Positions 1 through 8,200 of a stretch of 64,000 nt of DNA are shown here, piece after piece. Where the stretch lies: assembly GCF_023283885.1 (NCBI RefSeq), contig NZ_JAKILA010000014.1:1-64000 (forward strand). Direction: 5' to 3'. Source of the stretch: Shewanella basaltis (GTDB taxonomy: Bacteria; Pseudomonadota; Gammaproteobacteria; Enterobacterales; Shewanellaceae). Position numbers and translations under genes: made by a program. Positions within the stretch are counted from its first letter, which is position 1. Each line of letters begins with the position of its first letter. The notes beneath the pieces were generated by a model that saw nothing but the letters and a program-made list of their open reading frames with translations, ran no database searches and had not been told where the DNA came from.

Positions 1-1
1 T

Positions 2-208
2 AAGCGTGGTGCCATTAGCTCAAGCAGTCAGGACATACTGAATAGGCTAAACATCCCCGCAGAGAATTGGCTTAAAATCACTACAGAGTTTGGTGCATTA
101 TTTAAAGGTGCTGTCGGTGCCTTACCAGCATTAACTGAATACTGTGAGCATTTAGAGCGAAAACGACGACAAGGCGCTGCAAATTGTCAGCGCTGGCTGT
201 GCGCTTAA
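2..208 (+). pseudogene. 3' end of a RAYT (Y1 REP-associated transposase) gene; the rest lies left of the window
   Basis: An open frame runs in from the left edge and stops at 206-208. Its C-terminal part (residues such as NWLKITTEFGALFKG, then LTEYCEHLERKRRQG) resembles the tail of the long gammaproteobacterial IS200-like Y1 transposases associated with REP repeats, where a similar 'FKGLVG' stretch precedes a cysteine-containing helix. The HUH and tyrosine motifs lie outside the window, so whether the gene is intact cannot be judged. The last ~110 bp and ~200 bp of downstream DNA recur at 48265-48592. The family call is from recall of the C-terminal pattern only. Confidence 0.55.
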
Positions 209-448
209 GTCATCATCCCCAATCAAATTACAATTCTTCTAATACTTGATAGCTATCAAGTTTTTCTGATGTGCTAAATTTCTTAGATGACATATATATC
301 ACTCATTTAACGATAATATTTTAGCTATATCGATAAAAATTGATGAGTTGTTCACATCGACGATATCTCTCGCCAACACAATGAGAACGGGTAAAGTTAT
401 TTTTCAAATAATGGGTGGAACGGTTTTCTGTTTATCCTACCGGCGTTG
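209..448. repeat. Non-coding tail of the RAYT unit, repeated at 48382-48592
   Basis: There is no gene here. The stretch matches 48382-48592 in patches: a run with TACTTGAT..TATCAAG, a block TATCGATAAAAATTGATGAGTTG, and a terminal AATAATGGGTGG (about 406-417 here, about 48582-48591 there). The pattern suggests this DNA is part of the mobile unit and that AATAATGGGTGG marks its right end. That boundary is inferred. Confidence 0.5.
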
Positions 449-721
449 CTAGCGAAATAACTCACTATGGGAGCCAATTCTAGCTAACTTTAAAGTAATA
501 CTTTCTACTTTATAAATTAAAACTAAATCTGGCTTTACATGGCAATCACGATAATTTGCCCAATTACCTGATAACGAATGATCAACATATTTCTCTGCTA
601 ACTTTTGCCCTTGCTGCAAACTAGTGATCACGTGGCCAACTTCAATTACATCAGGTATTGGTAATTTTGCTACTTTTTTAAAGTCTTTTTTAAATTGGCT
701 AGAGTACTCTAATTTATACAT
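449..721 (-). CDS. yafQ: YafQ-type mRNA interferase toxin
   Basis: This 90-residue protein of the RelE/ParE superfamily closely resembles YafQ, the ribosome-dependent mRNA endonuclease toxin of the DinJ-YafQ type II system. Residues matching those implicated in E. coli YafQ are present in order: His48, Asp59, His61, Asp65, Arg81, His85 and Phe89, in the contexts YVDHSLSG, YRDCHVKPD and RIGSHSELF. The position of E. coli Trp68 is Leu66 here. The start codon overlaps the antitoxin stop by one base (TAATG), implying translational coupling. The toxin looks intact. It lies between mobile-element relics and is probably horizontally acquired cargo. Confidence 0.9.
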   Translation of the reverse strand: MYKLEYSSQFKKDFKKVAKLPIPDVIEVGHVITSLQQGQKLAEKYVDHSLSGNWANYRDCHVKPDLVLIYKVESITLKLARIGSHSELFR

Positions 722-990
722 TAGGCCTCATTAACTCCAAGATCTTTAAACAATTGGCTTACATTTTCCGCTTTATTACCGTTACCACTTTCTAACTCTT
801 TTATAGCTTCAAGTGTTTGTGTGCTTGGTAATTTCGAGCGTAATTCAAATGGTATTCCGCCATAGTTAATTACGGCCTTGGCAAATAGTTTAATCGCCTG
901 TGATGGGCTCAAACCCACCTCATCACATATATGTGTAAATGCCAATTTTGTATCATGATCTATGCGGGCGCTAAGCATTTCAGTTTTCAT
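721..990 (-). CDS. dinJ: DinJ/RelB-family antitoxin
   Basis: This 89-residue antitoxin partners the adjacent YafQ. The N-terminal part (MKTEMLSARIDHDTK, then GLSPSQAIKLFAKAV) is a ribbon-helix-helix DNA-binding fold typical of RelB/DinJ. The C-terminal part (EAIKELESGN..ENVSQLFKDLG) is the toxin-wrapping segment. The frame is open 16 codons further upstream, but ATG at 990 is chosen because AAGGTGG lies about 8 bases before it and family members start at this point. The product is expected to bind the palindrome at 1002-1022 and repress its own operon. Confidence 0.88.
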   Translation of the reverse strand: MKTEMLSARIDHDTKLAFTHICDEVGLSPSQAIKLFAKAVINYGGIPFELRSKLPSTQTLEAIKELESGNGNKAENVSQLFKDLGVNEA

Positions 991-1001
991 ATAACCACCT
1001 T

Positions 1002-1022
1002 TTGTATTACATAGTATTACAA
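1002..1022 (-). promoter_or_regulatory. Putative DinJ(-YafQ) operator palindrome
   Basis: A 21-bp near-perfect palindrome (TTGTATTAC-ATA-GTATTACAA) begins 12 bp upstream of the dinJ start. All arm positions pair except one, around the unpaired centre. It also contains the direct repeat GTATTAC/GTATTAC. Autoregulation by binding of the antitoxin to palindromes at this location is well established for relB/dinJ operons. The assignment is by position and symmetry. Confidence 0.6.
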
Positions 1023-1039
1023 TGGTAGCAAAAAGCACC

Positions 1040-1500
1040 TAAAGAGTCACTTAAGTAAGACAAGTAAAGTTTGCTCGCTTCACTGCGTTCGCTATTATAG
1101 CCAAAACTATATTTGCCTCTTAGTGAGGTGTTCGCCTATAGAAATTTTTATATAACACTCACCTCAGAGCTTGCCACTTAAAACGTTTTTGTCCAAAAAC
1201 GAGCTGGTTTCTGCTTGAAAATGTCCAAATTCAACTCCGAATTTGAGGCCGTTGAAGACGTTTTATATAAAAGGGCCCGCTAGCTTTTGTGATACAGGAT
1301 GTACCATCGAAAGCGTTAGCATTTTCATTCTTTACCATAAAAAGGTAGCCGAAGCATGCTACCAATGACGTCCAAAGTTGGATCAATCCCCATAGCGACC
1401 TTTTCGCAGCTGTAGCTTTTAAATAGCCAAAATGTTGCGGGGAGGCTGGGCCAATTCTTTGATGAATAGAAAGAGGGAACAGCCGTTGGTTTTCTTTTGG
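1040..1500. other. Structured non-coding stretch with several hairpins; no gene supported
   Basis: This part of the 635-bp gap between dinJ and apbE contains nested inverted repeats. TGAGGTG (near 1124) pairs with CACCTCA (near 1161). CGTTTTTG-TC-CAAAAACG lies near 1180-1200. CAAATTC..GAATTTG lies near 1228-1247. GGTAGC..GCTACC lies at 1344-1363. ATATAA occurs at both ends of the 1150-1270 block. A 75-codon open frame at 1325-1552 overlaps these and the REP-like repeat, so it is not credible as a gene. The stretch may be remnants of small mobile or recombination elements. Confidence 0.4.
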
Positions 1501-1539
1501 TCTGGTGTGGGCGAAGCGCCACGACGTTAGTGGCCGCAG
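1501..1539 (+). repeat. 39-bp REP-like repeat, copy 1
   Basis: This 39-bp sequence (begins TCTGGTGTGGGC, ends TTAGTGGCCGCAG) recurs with a single mismatch at 49821-49859. A shorter diverged form lies at 48214-48241. The core GCCAC-GACGTTA-GTGGC is an inverted repeat. Its proximity to RAYT sequences at both loci suggests a REP-type element recognised by a Y1 transposase; this is inference. Confidence 0.6.
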
Positions 1540-1625
1540 TACATAAGTTCATAAGTACAAATCAAAATAACCACTTGGATCCCGGCTCAACAGCATTACC
1601 GGGACGACGAGAAGATTGCTGATGA

Positions 1626-2621
1626 TCAATCTTGTTGTAACCCCGTCGATACATGTAAGGTTTGTTGGTTATCGATGATGATGGCTTCGTATTCAGGTAA
1701 CTCATTAATTAATGCCATGCCTTGTTGTAATCCCATCACAAAAATGGCGGTGGACAGGGCATCTACGTAAGTCGGATTTTTGCCAATAATCGATACACTC
1801 ACCACATTACGGGCAGAGTCGCCTGTTTTGGGGTTAATAATGTGATGGTAACGTATGCCGTCTTCGATGAAGTAACGCTCGTAGTCGCCAGATGTGGATA
1901 TCGATTCGTTACTAAGAGGTAACTGCACCGCAGTTTTGTCTTCGGCGCGAGGGTGTTTAATGCCTACAAACCACGGGCGACCGATACGATCGCCTAGCAG
2001 TGTTGTGTCACCGCCTGCGCTAATAAGTGCATGCTCAATGCCGGCTTCTTTAAGAATGGCGATACAGTTTTTAACCGCATGACCTTTGGCTATACCGCCT
2101 AAATCAATTTTAACATCAGCATGAGTAAAACGGACTGAAGAGCTGGATTTATCCAATGTGACAGCCTGGTAGTTTATTGCTTTTAAAGCGTTGTTAATTG
2201 TGGTTTGATCGGGCTTTTGATGCTTGCGGTAATCGTATTGATAACCGATAGAGGCATAAGTGATATCAAACATACCGTGAGTTAACACCGCAACATTATG
2301 TGCATCTGTGAGTAAATCGAACAGTTCTTTGCTGATGATCACTGGTTTAGTGGCAGCATCACGGTTAATGGCACTCAGCTCGCTGGTGGCGATGTAAGGA
2401 CTCATCGTTTGATCTATGCGCTGCATTTCCTGTTCAACGGCTAAAATCAGTTTATCTGCTGTTGCCTGTGGGACGCTATCATCTAGCCAAAACTCAACGT
2501 GGGCAAGGGTTCCCATGACCTTAAAACTCTTTTTATGCCATTGGGCTAACGCTGAGTGCGAACTTAACGTGAATAACATAATGATAATAACGGCGCTAAT
2601 TTTACCCATAACTCGATTCAT
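1626..2621 (-). CDS. apbE: ApbE family FAD:protein FMN transferase
   Basis: The enzyme transfers FMN from FAD to a threonine of periplasmic or membrane flavoproteins (NqrB/NqrC, RnfG/RnfD and the fumarate/urocanate reductase-like flavoproteins common in Shewanella). An ATG at 2621 opens a 331-residue protein. It has a signal peptide (hydrophobic ISAVIIIMLFTLSS, likely cut after SALA), so it is periplasmic. It carries the ApbE motifs in order: VMGT, DLGGIAKG, SAGGD, STSGDYERYF, HHIINPKTG and DALSTAIFVMG, the last with the Mg-binding Asp and Thr region. The frame is open 40 codons upstream but without signal-peptide character. No lipobox cysteine is seen. The gene stands alone, divergent from the phosphopantetheinyl transferase gene. 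Confidence 0.92.
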   Translation of the reverse strand: MNRVMGKISAVIIIMLFTLSSHSALAQWHKKSFKVMGTLAHVEFWLDDSVPQATADKLILAVEQEMQRIDQTMSPYIATSELSAINRDAATKPVIISKELFDLLTDAHNVAVLTHGMFDITYASIGYQYDYRKHQKPDQTTINNALKAINYQAVTLDKSSSSVRFTHADVKIDLGGIAKGHAVKNCIAILKEAGIEHALISAGGDTTLLGDRIGRPWFVGIKHPRAEDKTAVQLPLSNESISTSGDYERYFIEDGIRYHHIINPKTGDSARNVVSVSIIGKNPTYVDALSTAIFVMGLQQGMALINELPEYEAIIIDNQQTLHVSTGLQQD

Positions 2622-2771
2622 TCTTGTAAGACGTAACGCTGATTGTTGATGAAATGACAGCAATCGGCAACAGCTTAAATCAAAATAAGTGTTTTTAGAC
2701 AAAAGACTCGCTGAGTTGTCTATATTACGGTACGTTAGCACTATTCGTGTTTACTTGAGTTTTTTGTGTTA

Positions 2772-3689
2772 ATGCCCATTCATGCCGCTGTAAATTCATT
2801 GTATCCCTTTACAAAAAGCTACATCTACTTTGTTTCACTCAATGCACAACTGTCAGCAGCAGACTTTGATAAGGGATTAGCTCTAGCCTGGTTAAGCCCT
2901 GATGAAGCGGCAAAAGTTGCTCGTTATAAGAGTCCATCTGCGCGTAATAATGCTCTACAAGTTCGCTTGGCCTTAAGGGCTATATTGTCGCGCCACAGTG
3001 CCGTTAATCCTGCGCAATGGCAATTTACTTATGGTGAAAAGGGTAAGCCGGCATTAAGCCAAGAATGGTTTGCCAAAACGGGCCTGTATTTTAACTTAAG
3101 TCATAGCGGCCAATGGTTAATGATTGGTGTGATAACAGGCACTAAATGTAACCTTAGTACCAATTTTCAAGGCCTTGATGAGTTATTTGTTGGAGTTGAT
3201 ATTGAGCGTGAACGCAGCAGTACCGATATTGTGCCAATATTACATCACTATTTTACTCAGGCAGAAACCGATGCATTATTGCAGTTGCCAATTGAGTTAC
3301 AACGACAACGTTTCTTTGATTTATGGGCGGTAAAAGAGTCTTACATTAAGGCGCGAGGTTTGGGGCTTGCCTTGTCGTTGAAGTCATTTTCAGTTGATTT
3401 TAGTGCGACGGTGCTCAGCAATGCCACTCTAAAACTGCCAGACAATAGCAGTAAAATGATACCTATGTTTGAGCCGGTTAAATTGTCTTTTAGCGACGCG
3501 AATGACCCCGCTGCAACCGATGTGACTTGGCAAACGTTAATGGGGCGTTTGAATGAGGGATACCGTTTTTCTATGACATTAGGAATACCCCGTAGAGTTT
3601 GCAATAGCACTGATTTGCAGTCTGGCTCGATATCCAACACCTTGACGTGCGTTCAATTAGAACTCGGTGACTTATTAAACAACAAATAA
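2772..3689 (+). CDS. Sfp/PfaE-type 4'-phosphopantetheinyl transferase
   Basis: The enzyme transfers phosphopantetheine from CoA to carrier-protein domains. The 305-residue product has the Sfp-type signatures: GVDIE (about 141-145; Asp and Glu bind Mg) and WAVKESYIKARG (about 185-196; the W..KE...K motif). An N-terminal half carries the usual NLSHSG motif. In omega-3-producing Shewanella such an enzyme (PfaE) activates the polyunsaturated fatty acid synthase, but no pfa genes lie in this window, so that role is only possible. A 13-residue insert precedes GVDIE. GTG at 2766 is an alternative start. The last ~100 residues are poorly conserved. Confidence 0.85.
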   Translation: MPIHAAVNSLYPFTKSYIYFVSLNAQLSAADFDKGLALAWLSPDEAAKVARYKSPSARNNALQVRLALRAILSRHSAVNPAQWQFTYGEKGKPALSQEWFAKTGLYFNLSHSGQWLMIGVITGTKCNLSTNFQGLDELFVGVDIERERSSTDIVPILHHYFTQAETDALLQLPIELQRQRFFDLWAVKESYIKARGLGLALSLKSFSVDFSATVLSNATLKLPDNSSKMIPMFEPVKLSFSDANDPAATDVTWQTLMGRLNEGYRFSMTLGIPRRVCNSTDLQSGSISNTLTCVQLELGDLLNNK

Positions 3690-3718
3690 GATGGTGAAAG
3701 GCATTGATAAGTGCAAAC

Positions 3719-3750
3719 AAAAAGGCCAATCAAGTGAGATTGGCCTTTTT
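3719..3750. terminator. Bidirectional rho-independent terminator
   Basis: A perfect 13-bp stem (AAAAAGGCCAATC / GATTGGCCTTTTT) has a 6-base loop. It sits between the convergent transferase gene and queF, with A and T tracts serving both strands. Confidence 0.9.
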
Positions 3751-3774
3751 AAAATGAGTCAGCGTGCACACCAT

Positions 3775-4632
3775 TTATTGTCTTGCGAGACGGTTAGATT
3801 CTGGTGGGTTTTCAAAGTCACTGCGATACGGGTTTATGTCTAAGCCGCCACGACGAGTGTAACGCGCATATACAGTTAACTTAGTGCATTGGCAGTATTT
3901 TTTTAAATCGACAAAAATACGCTCAACGCATTGCTCGTGAAATTCATTATGCTGGCGGAAAGAAATTAAATAGCGCAGTAGTTTTTCGCGGTCAATTTTA
4001 GGACCTTGATACCGGATCATCACGCTGCCCCAATCGGGTTGTGATGTGATAAGGCAGTTTGACTTTAATAAATTTGAGTTTAATGTCTCTGCCACGTTTT
4101 TGTCTGGATCTGTGCTGTCGATTAAATGATCTGGATTGAACTCATACTCTGTGACTTCAATGTCTAAATCGTCAATGCAAGACCCCGGTAAATCAACAAT
4201 ACGCTCAAGGTTGAAATGTCTAGGCTCTATGACCTTAACTACAACATCACCTTCGGCACATTTTGCTAAATCACGGCTTATGGTGTCTTGTACATCTTCA
4301 ACGCTATCAAACTTGGTTTGATTAAAACTATTTAAATACAGTTTAAAGGATTTTGATTCAATTAAATTGCTGCTGTTGATATCAAGTTGTACTTCTAAAA
4401 GAGCGACAACCGGCTTGCCTTTAGCATTGAGCCAAGACAATTCGTAGCCTGTCCAAATGTCAGTGCCATGGAATGGGAGATCACCACTTAATTCAATTGC
4501 ATCTCGATTAAGTTTACGTGGAACCCCTTGCAGCAGTGACGCGTCATACTCAGTTTGATAAGCAGTTGCTTGACCTAAGGTTAGGCCTTTAAGTGCTTCA
4601 GCATCACTATAAGGGTCGTGATTGTGTGTCAT
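3775..4632 (-). CDS. queF: NADPH-dependent 7-cyano-7-deazaguanine reductase
   Basis: QueF reduces preQ0 to preQ1 in queuosine tRNA biosynthesis, in the cytoplasm. At 285 residues it is the long two-domain (type II, YqcD-like) form. The QueF motif [15 protein letters not shown] is at 92-106. The catalytic pair is visible as Cys193 ([10 protein letters not shown]) and Asp200. The C-terminal [12 protein letters not shown] is also typical. The gene is monocistronic, divergent from syd with 5' regions nearly abutting. Confidence 0.97.
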   Translation of the reverse strand: MTHNHDPYSDAEALKGLTLGQATAYQTEYDASLLQGVPRKLNRDAIELSGDLPFHGTDIWTGYELSWLNAKGKPVVALLEVQLDINSSNLIESKSFKLYLNSFNQTKFDSVEDVQDTISRDLAKCAEGDVVVKVIEPRHFNLERIVDLPGSCIDDLDIEVTEYEFNPDHLIDSTDPDKNVAETLNSNLLKSNCLITSQPDWGSVMIRYQGPKIDREKLLRYLISFRQHNEFHEQCVERIFVDLKKYCQCTKLTVYARYTRRGGLDINPYRSDFENPPESNRLARQ

Positions 4633-4686
4633 CTAATCGGTTTCCGTGTCAAAATATGGTTTTATTATAAACTACGAGTGGCTCAA

Positions 4687-5337
4687 GTGTCTTGTTCATC
4701 TGCATTAGATTGCTTCATAAAAAAATATCTTAAATCTTATCAAGATACTCTTTCTGAGTTTCCGCGCTATTATCCTTTGGGCGAAGATTCAATATGTATT
4801 CAAGGAACATTTAATCCAGATATCGACGAGACAGTGTTCTGGCAGCCGATGAAGCGTGACAACCTTGCTGACTTTAGTAATGTCGAGCATGCATTAAATA
4901 TTCAATTACACACAGATATTCATGCATTTTATGGTCAGTATTTTTCAGCGCCATTACAGTTTACCGCTCCATTTGGTGATGGTGAATTATTACAAGTCTG
5001 GAATCAAGATGACTTTGAAAATTTGCAACAAAATGTGATTGGTCATTTGATTATGAAACAAAAGCTTAAACAGCCTGCGACTTGGTTTATTGGTGTTTTA
5101 GGTGAAGGTGATGAAATGCTCACCGTTAACAATGACGATGGCAGTGTCTGGGTCGAAATTCCCGGTGAAATACAGCGCACTAAGCTGGCGGGATCATTGG
5201 CTGAGTTTTTAGGTCTGATTTCGCCCATGATCACACCGCCACAAAAACCAATTGAAGATGAGGTTCTTCGTGTAAATCACCCTGGTATTTGGCCGCGTAT
5301 TAAAACCATGTGGGATTATTTGGCTCGTAAAAAGTAA
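4687..5337 (+). CDS. syd: SecY-interacting protein Syd
   Basis: Syd is a peripheral cytoplasmic protein that binds SecY and can disassemble faulty SecYEG complexes. Motifs shared with E. coli Syd include VFWQP, HAFYGQYFSAPL, LLQVWNQDDF, QNVIGHLIMKQKLK and AEFLGLISP. The frame is open from 4618, but residues before 4687 are atypical. Shewanella homologues begin MSC.SALD, so GTG at 4687 (V-S-C-S-S-A-L-D) is preferred, giving 216 residues. The C-terminal ~35 residues extend beyond E. coli Syd, as in other Shewanella. The ribosome-binding site is weak. Confidence 0.9.
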   Translation: MSCSSALDCFIKKYLKSYQDTLSEFPRYYPLGEDSICIQGTFNPDIDETVFWQPMKRDNLADFSNVEHALNIQLHTDIHAFYGQYFSAPLQFTAPFGDGELLQVWNQDDFENLQQNVIGHLIMKQKLKQPATWFIGVLGEGDEMLTVNNDDGSVWVEIPGEIQRTKLAGSLAEFLGLISPMITPPQKPIEDEVLRVNHPGIWPRIKTMWDYLARKK

Positions 5338-5400
5338 TAAGACTGAGTTAGCCTGGCTGTTTTACCTTTGTATGTGAATTAATGGCACAATGCTGACGTA

Positions 5401-6174
5401 TTATTGATGATCCCAAGACAAGTTAGACACAATACGGCAAGGTTCACACCTAAAATGAAACATATCTACTAGTGGCTCATCTAATTTCCAATCAGTTGAG
5501 CCACAACGAGGGCAGGGACGAGCTAACTCTGCCTGTAATGATTCTCCGCCTACCCGATATAAATAATAATAAGTGGGGATCTGAGTTAAATATTCTATCC
5601 GCCCGCGTAAATCCCAACCTCGTCTAAATAAGTCGCTGTCTGCACGACTTATTTCATCTAATGCTGCAAATTCTGCTTTAGTCGCTGCGGCCATTTGTAG
5701 CTCATCACAGGCTTGCCATTCAGTTTGCCACTTTATAATTTGCTTGTGATCGCCGTTAAAAGTAGCGGGTAACTGGTAAAGCGGAATGGGTAGCAGGTTG
5801 TCACCACTGCGAAGCGGTGAGCACATGTGAACGTAACTGGTGTACAACAATTGCCATGACGGCTTGTCGGTGTTGCTGACCTCTGAGTTTATGTCTTGGC
5901 CGATAAACTTTTCTCGCGGCGCAAGCAACTTTGCTTGAGTTAAGCCTTCAAGTGCCGATTTAACCCAGGGGCTATTGAATCGTTTAGCTAAACTGGTTTT
6001 TTCGGGTAACAGTAAACGAACCCTAAACTCTCCCTCATTAAACGCAACTGCAAATTCACGCCCTAAAATTTGGCCATTAGCGCGTAATGCTTCAAGCAAG
6101 CCGTTAATGGCTTTTTCTGCCGCATCAATGGTGGTGTCGGCATAGCATTCAAAGCGAAGTTCAAAAACAAACAT
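5401..6174 (-). CDS. Zn-ribbon-containing protein, DUF2310 family
   Basis: This 257-residue gammaproteobacterial protein has an alpha/beta N-terminal region and a C-terminal zinc ribbon: CPRCG at about 221-225 and CEPC at about 244-247 (CxxC...CxxC). A hydrophobic segment LTQIPTYYYLYR precedes the ribbon. Family members are annotated as predicted nucleic-acid-binding proteins; the function is unknown. It lies 3 bp downstream of the next gene on the minus strand, so they form a two-gene operon. Confidence 0.7.
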   Translation of the reverse strand: MFVFELRFECYADTTIDAAEKAINGLLEALRANGQILGREFAVAFNEGEFRVRLLLPEKTSLAKRFNSPWVKSALEGLTQAKLLAPREKFIGQDINSEVSNTDKPSWQLLYTSYVHMCSPLRSGDNLLPIPLYQLPATFNGDHKQIIKWQTEWQACDELQMAAATKAEFAALDEISRADSDLFRRGWDLRGRIEYLTQIPTYYYLYRVGGESLQAELARPCPRCGSTDWKLDEPLVDMFHFRCEPCRIVSNLSWDHQ

Positions 6175-6177
6175 GAA

Positions 6178-6534
6178 TTATTCAGCCTTTAGGTGTTGAG
6201 TTGTAGGTAAGTGTTGGCTGAGTTGTTGCTCGAGTGCTGAAACACGACCGGTCAACTGATTAATCACCTGCTGCATGGTATCAATTTGTTGCTGTAACTG
6301 CACAATAGGGCCGGCAAGTTCGTCGGTATCATGGTCTGGCGTGGGAATATCGGTCAATTCTGGCAGGTTTTGCCATTCCGATTTAGGTAAGGCTTTAAAT
6401 TGTTGAAGGCCTTGGATCAGTATCGGCATTGGAAAACGGCTGCCTAAACGGCCTTTTATTAAGGCTAAACTTGGTGAATGGCCATTGATGGCGATGGACT
6501 TAGCTGCAGCTAATACTTGTTCAATAGGACTCAT
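6178..6534 (-). CDS. Conserved hypothetical, possible winged helix plus coiled coil
   Basis: The family is not recognised. Residues 1-50 (IEQVLAAAKSIAINGHSPSLALIKGRLG) have the helix-turn-helix-like spacing seen in small winged-helix DNA-binding domains. Residues about 75-110 (IVQLQQQIDTMQQVINQL) form a heptad-rich coiled coil. It precedes and is almost contiguous with the Zn-ribbon gene, suggesting joint function in nucleic-acid binding. That role is inference only. Confidence 0.6.
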   Translation of the reverse strand: MSPIEQVLAAAKSIAINGHSPSLALIKGRLGSRFPMPILIQGLQQFKALPKSEWQNLPELTDIPTPDHDTDELAGPIVQLQQQIDTMQQVINQLTGRVSALEQQLSQHLPTTQHLKAE

Positions 6535-6688
6535 TATTAGTTAAATTCCTTAATTATGATAGTCAGAATCACTACCTCTACAGAATGAAAAGGGTAAAAC
6601 TCTTTTAATTCAATGTTTTGTATTTTGGCACGATCCTCGCTAATAGCTGCTTACCATGCGAGTTATATTTTAACAAAAAGGATGCAAC

Positions 6689-7072
6689 ATGAAATCAAAA
6701 CTTATCGCAGCAAGTGTGATGGCAGTATTATCGTTAGGGTTAAGCGGGTGTGTGATTAGCGTAGGTGATCATGAAACAGATAAAAGCCACGATTATTGGG
6801 AAAAACAGCAAGATAAAAATCGTTCACTGTTAGCGGGCTTATCTTTGTCCATGACCAGTGAGCAAGTACAAGCGTTAATGGGTACAGCAGACTTTAGTGA
6901 AGCTTACACAAAAGCAGATTCGGCGAATAATGAACAAGCCATAAAAGTGCTGTTTTATCGCACTCAATGGGCTAAAGGCGACGGGAAAACCACAAAGGAT
7001 GAATGCACCCCTGTGGTATTTAAAAACAATCGTTTAGTTGGCTGGGGCGACACGGCTTTACAGCAGATATAA
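6689..7072 (+). CDS. DUF3192 family lipoprotein
   Basis: This 127-residue outer-envelope lipoprotein has a signal peptide ending LGLSG-C with Cys21 as the lipidated residue. The mature part contains the SmpA/OmlA-like pattern LSLSMTSEQVQALMGTADF followed by a strand-rich tail (VLFYRTQW..CTPVVFKNNRLVGWG), the hallmark of DUF3192 in Shewanella and Vibrio. It resembles small BamE-like domains. The role is unknown. AAAAAGGA lies about 9 bases before the ATG. Confidence 0.8.
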   Translation: MKSKLIAASVMAVLSLGLSGCVISVGDHETDKSHDYWEKQQDKNRSLLAGLSLSMTSEQVQALMGTADFSEAYTKADSANNEQAIKVLFYRTQWAKGDGKTTKDECTPVVFKNNRLVGWGDTALQQI

Positions 7073-7101
7073 GCTTTAATCAGTCGAGTGCTTATGGCAA
7101 G

Positions 7102-7332
7102 CTAACTTCTCATCATGACGTCCAACTGGTCGATGACTTCAGACCATTGGGCGTCTTCGCTTAACGCTTCTTTTATAAATGCGCGCTGGCTCTTATTCCA
7201 GCAGTCAGCATCAATTAACAGAATATCTTTGCTTAATTTATGGTTACTGACAAAGTTGTCTATTTCTTGTTGTGTATGACCTAATCCTAACTGCTGAAAT
7301 AAGTGGCTTAAATCATTTTCTGTTGTATCCAT
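7102..7332 (-). CDS. DUF2789 family protein
   Basis: This 76-residue soluble protein matches the DUF2789 pattern: LFQQLGLGHTQQEIDNFVSNHKL, then ADCWNKSQRAFIKEAL and a closing DAQWSEVIDQLDVMM. The family is a compact helical bundle of unknown function, widespread in proteobacteria. It is convergent with the lipoprotein gene. GGTGA about 6-10 bases upstream serves as ribosome-binding site. Confidence 0.8.
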   Translation of the reverse strand: MDTTENDLSHLFQQLGLGHTQQEIDNFVSNHKLSKDILLIDADCWNKSQRAFIKEALSEDAQWSEVIDQLDVMMRS

Positions 7333-7515
7333 TTTATTTCACCTCGTGATGATTAATTAATCAGTTTAAGTATCAAGCCTGATGAATAAAATTGCAAAAA
7401 ACTGTCCAATAAAACCATTTTATAGGCAGAAAATGTAATCAACATTTGTGGATTGTTTCAATCTTGTTAACTTGGTAAGTTAGAGGTGAGAGTGATAAAA
7501 CAAGGAATAACAATA

Positions 7516-8145
7516 ATGGATAATACGACCTTGGACAATTTGCGTGCAGTGTACTTAACTGCTGAAGACTTACGCGTGGCGGCTTCAATTCTTTATAATG
7601 CCTATCATGACGATGCTTACTTTATGGAGGCGTTGGGCCAACAAGATACTCAACAATACGAGCAAAAGCTTAGGGCTGCAATTCGTGAAGAGTTAAATGA
7701 ATTGTGGCAACAAGAGCAACCGCTTATTGGATTGTTTGATCAGGCGCGTCTAATTGGCGTGGCCTGTGTTATTACCCAGCAAGTGCCGTTGGGAGAGGCA
7801 CGTTATTGGCATTGGCGATTAAAAATGGTGTTAGGCACTGGGTGGAAATCAACGCAAAGTCTAATTAATAAAGAAACCCGTATTCTCGAGCATTTACCAT
7901 CTAATAAGTGCGGTATCTTACAATTTATTGCTTTGTCCCCTAATGAGCAAAATAAAGGTTATGGCGCAAAATTAATTCAGGCAGTGCTAAGTTGGTGTGA
8001 TGAGCAACCTAACTTAGACGGGATAGGCGTGTTTGTCAGTAACAGCAGACATCACGGTGTATTTGTGCAGCAAGGCTTTTGCAGTATTGCCCAAGTGGAT
8101 ATGGCTAATGTTGCCGGTGAAATTTTGTTTTACACGAAAAAATAG
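7516..8145 (+). CDS. GNAT family N-acetyltransferase
   Basis: The product of 209 residues has a GNAT core. The acetyl-CoA-binding motif A is in LQFIALSPNEQNKGYGAKLIQAVLSW (split as QFIALSP and NKGYGAKLI), followed by GIGVFVSNSRHHGVFVQQGF, the motif B region. The start is placed at ATG 7516 because AAGGA lies 7-9 bases upstream; the open frame begins at GTG 7486. The substrate is unknown. The N-terminal half (ASILYNAYHDDAYFMEALG) is typical of stand-alone bacterial GNATs. Confidence 0.75.
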   Translation: MDNTTLDNLRAVYLTAEDLRVAASILYNAYHDDAYFMEALGQQDTQQYEQKLRAAIREELNELWQQEQPLIGLFDQARLIGVACVITQQVPLGEARYWHWRLKMVLGTGWKSTQSLINKETRILEHLPSNKCGILQFIALSPNEQNKGYGAKLIQAVLSWCDEQPNLDGIGVFVSNSRHHGVFVQQGFCSIAQVDMANVAGEILFYTKK

Positions 8146-8200
8146 TTTAAATATCAAGCACATTAAGAGTCTCTCTTCATGTTAAAAAAAGGACCGTACA

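Noticed and set aside
1325..1552. 75-codon minus-strand frame
   Set aside because: It covers the 39-bp REP-like repeat and the GGTAGC/GCTACC hairpin, has no recognised homologue and no ribosome-binding site, so it is better explained as repeat DNA.
2772..3689. Polyunsaturated fatty acid synthase locus (pfaE context)
   Set aside because: No pfaA-D-like genes lie within the window, so only a generic phosphopantetheinyl transferase is called.
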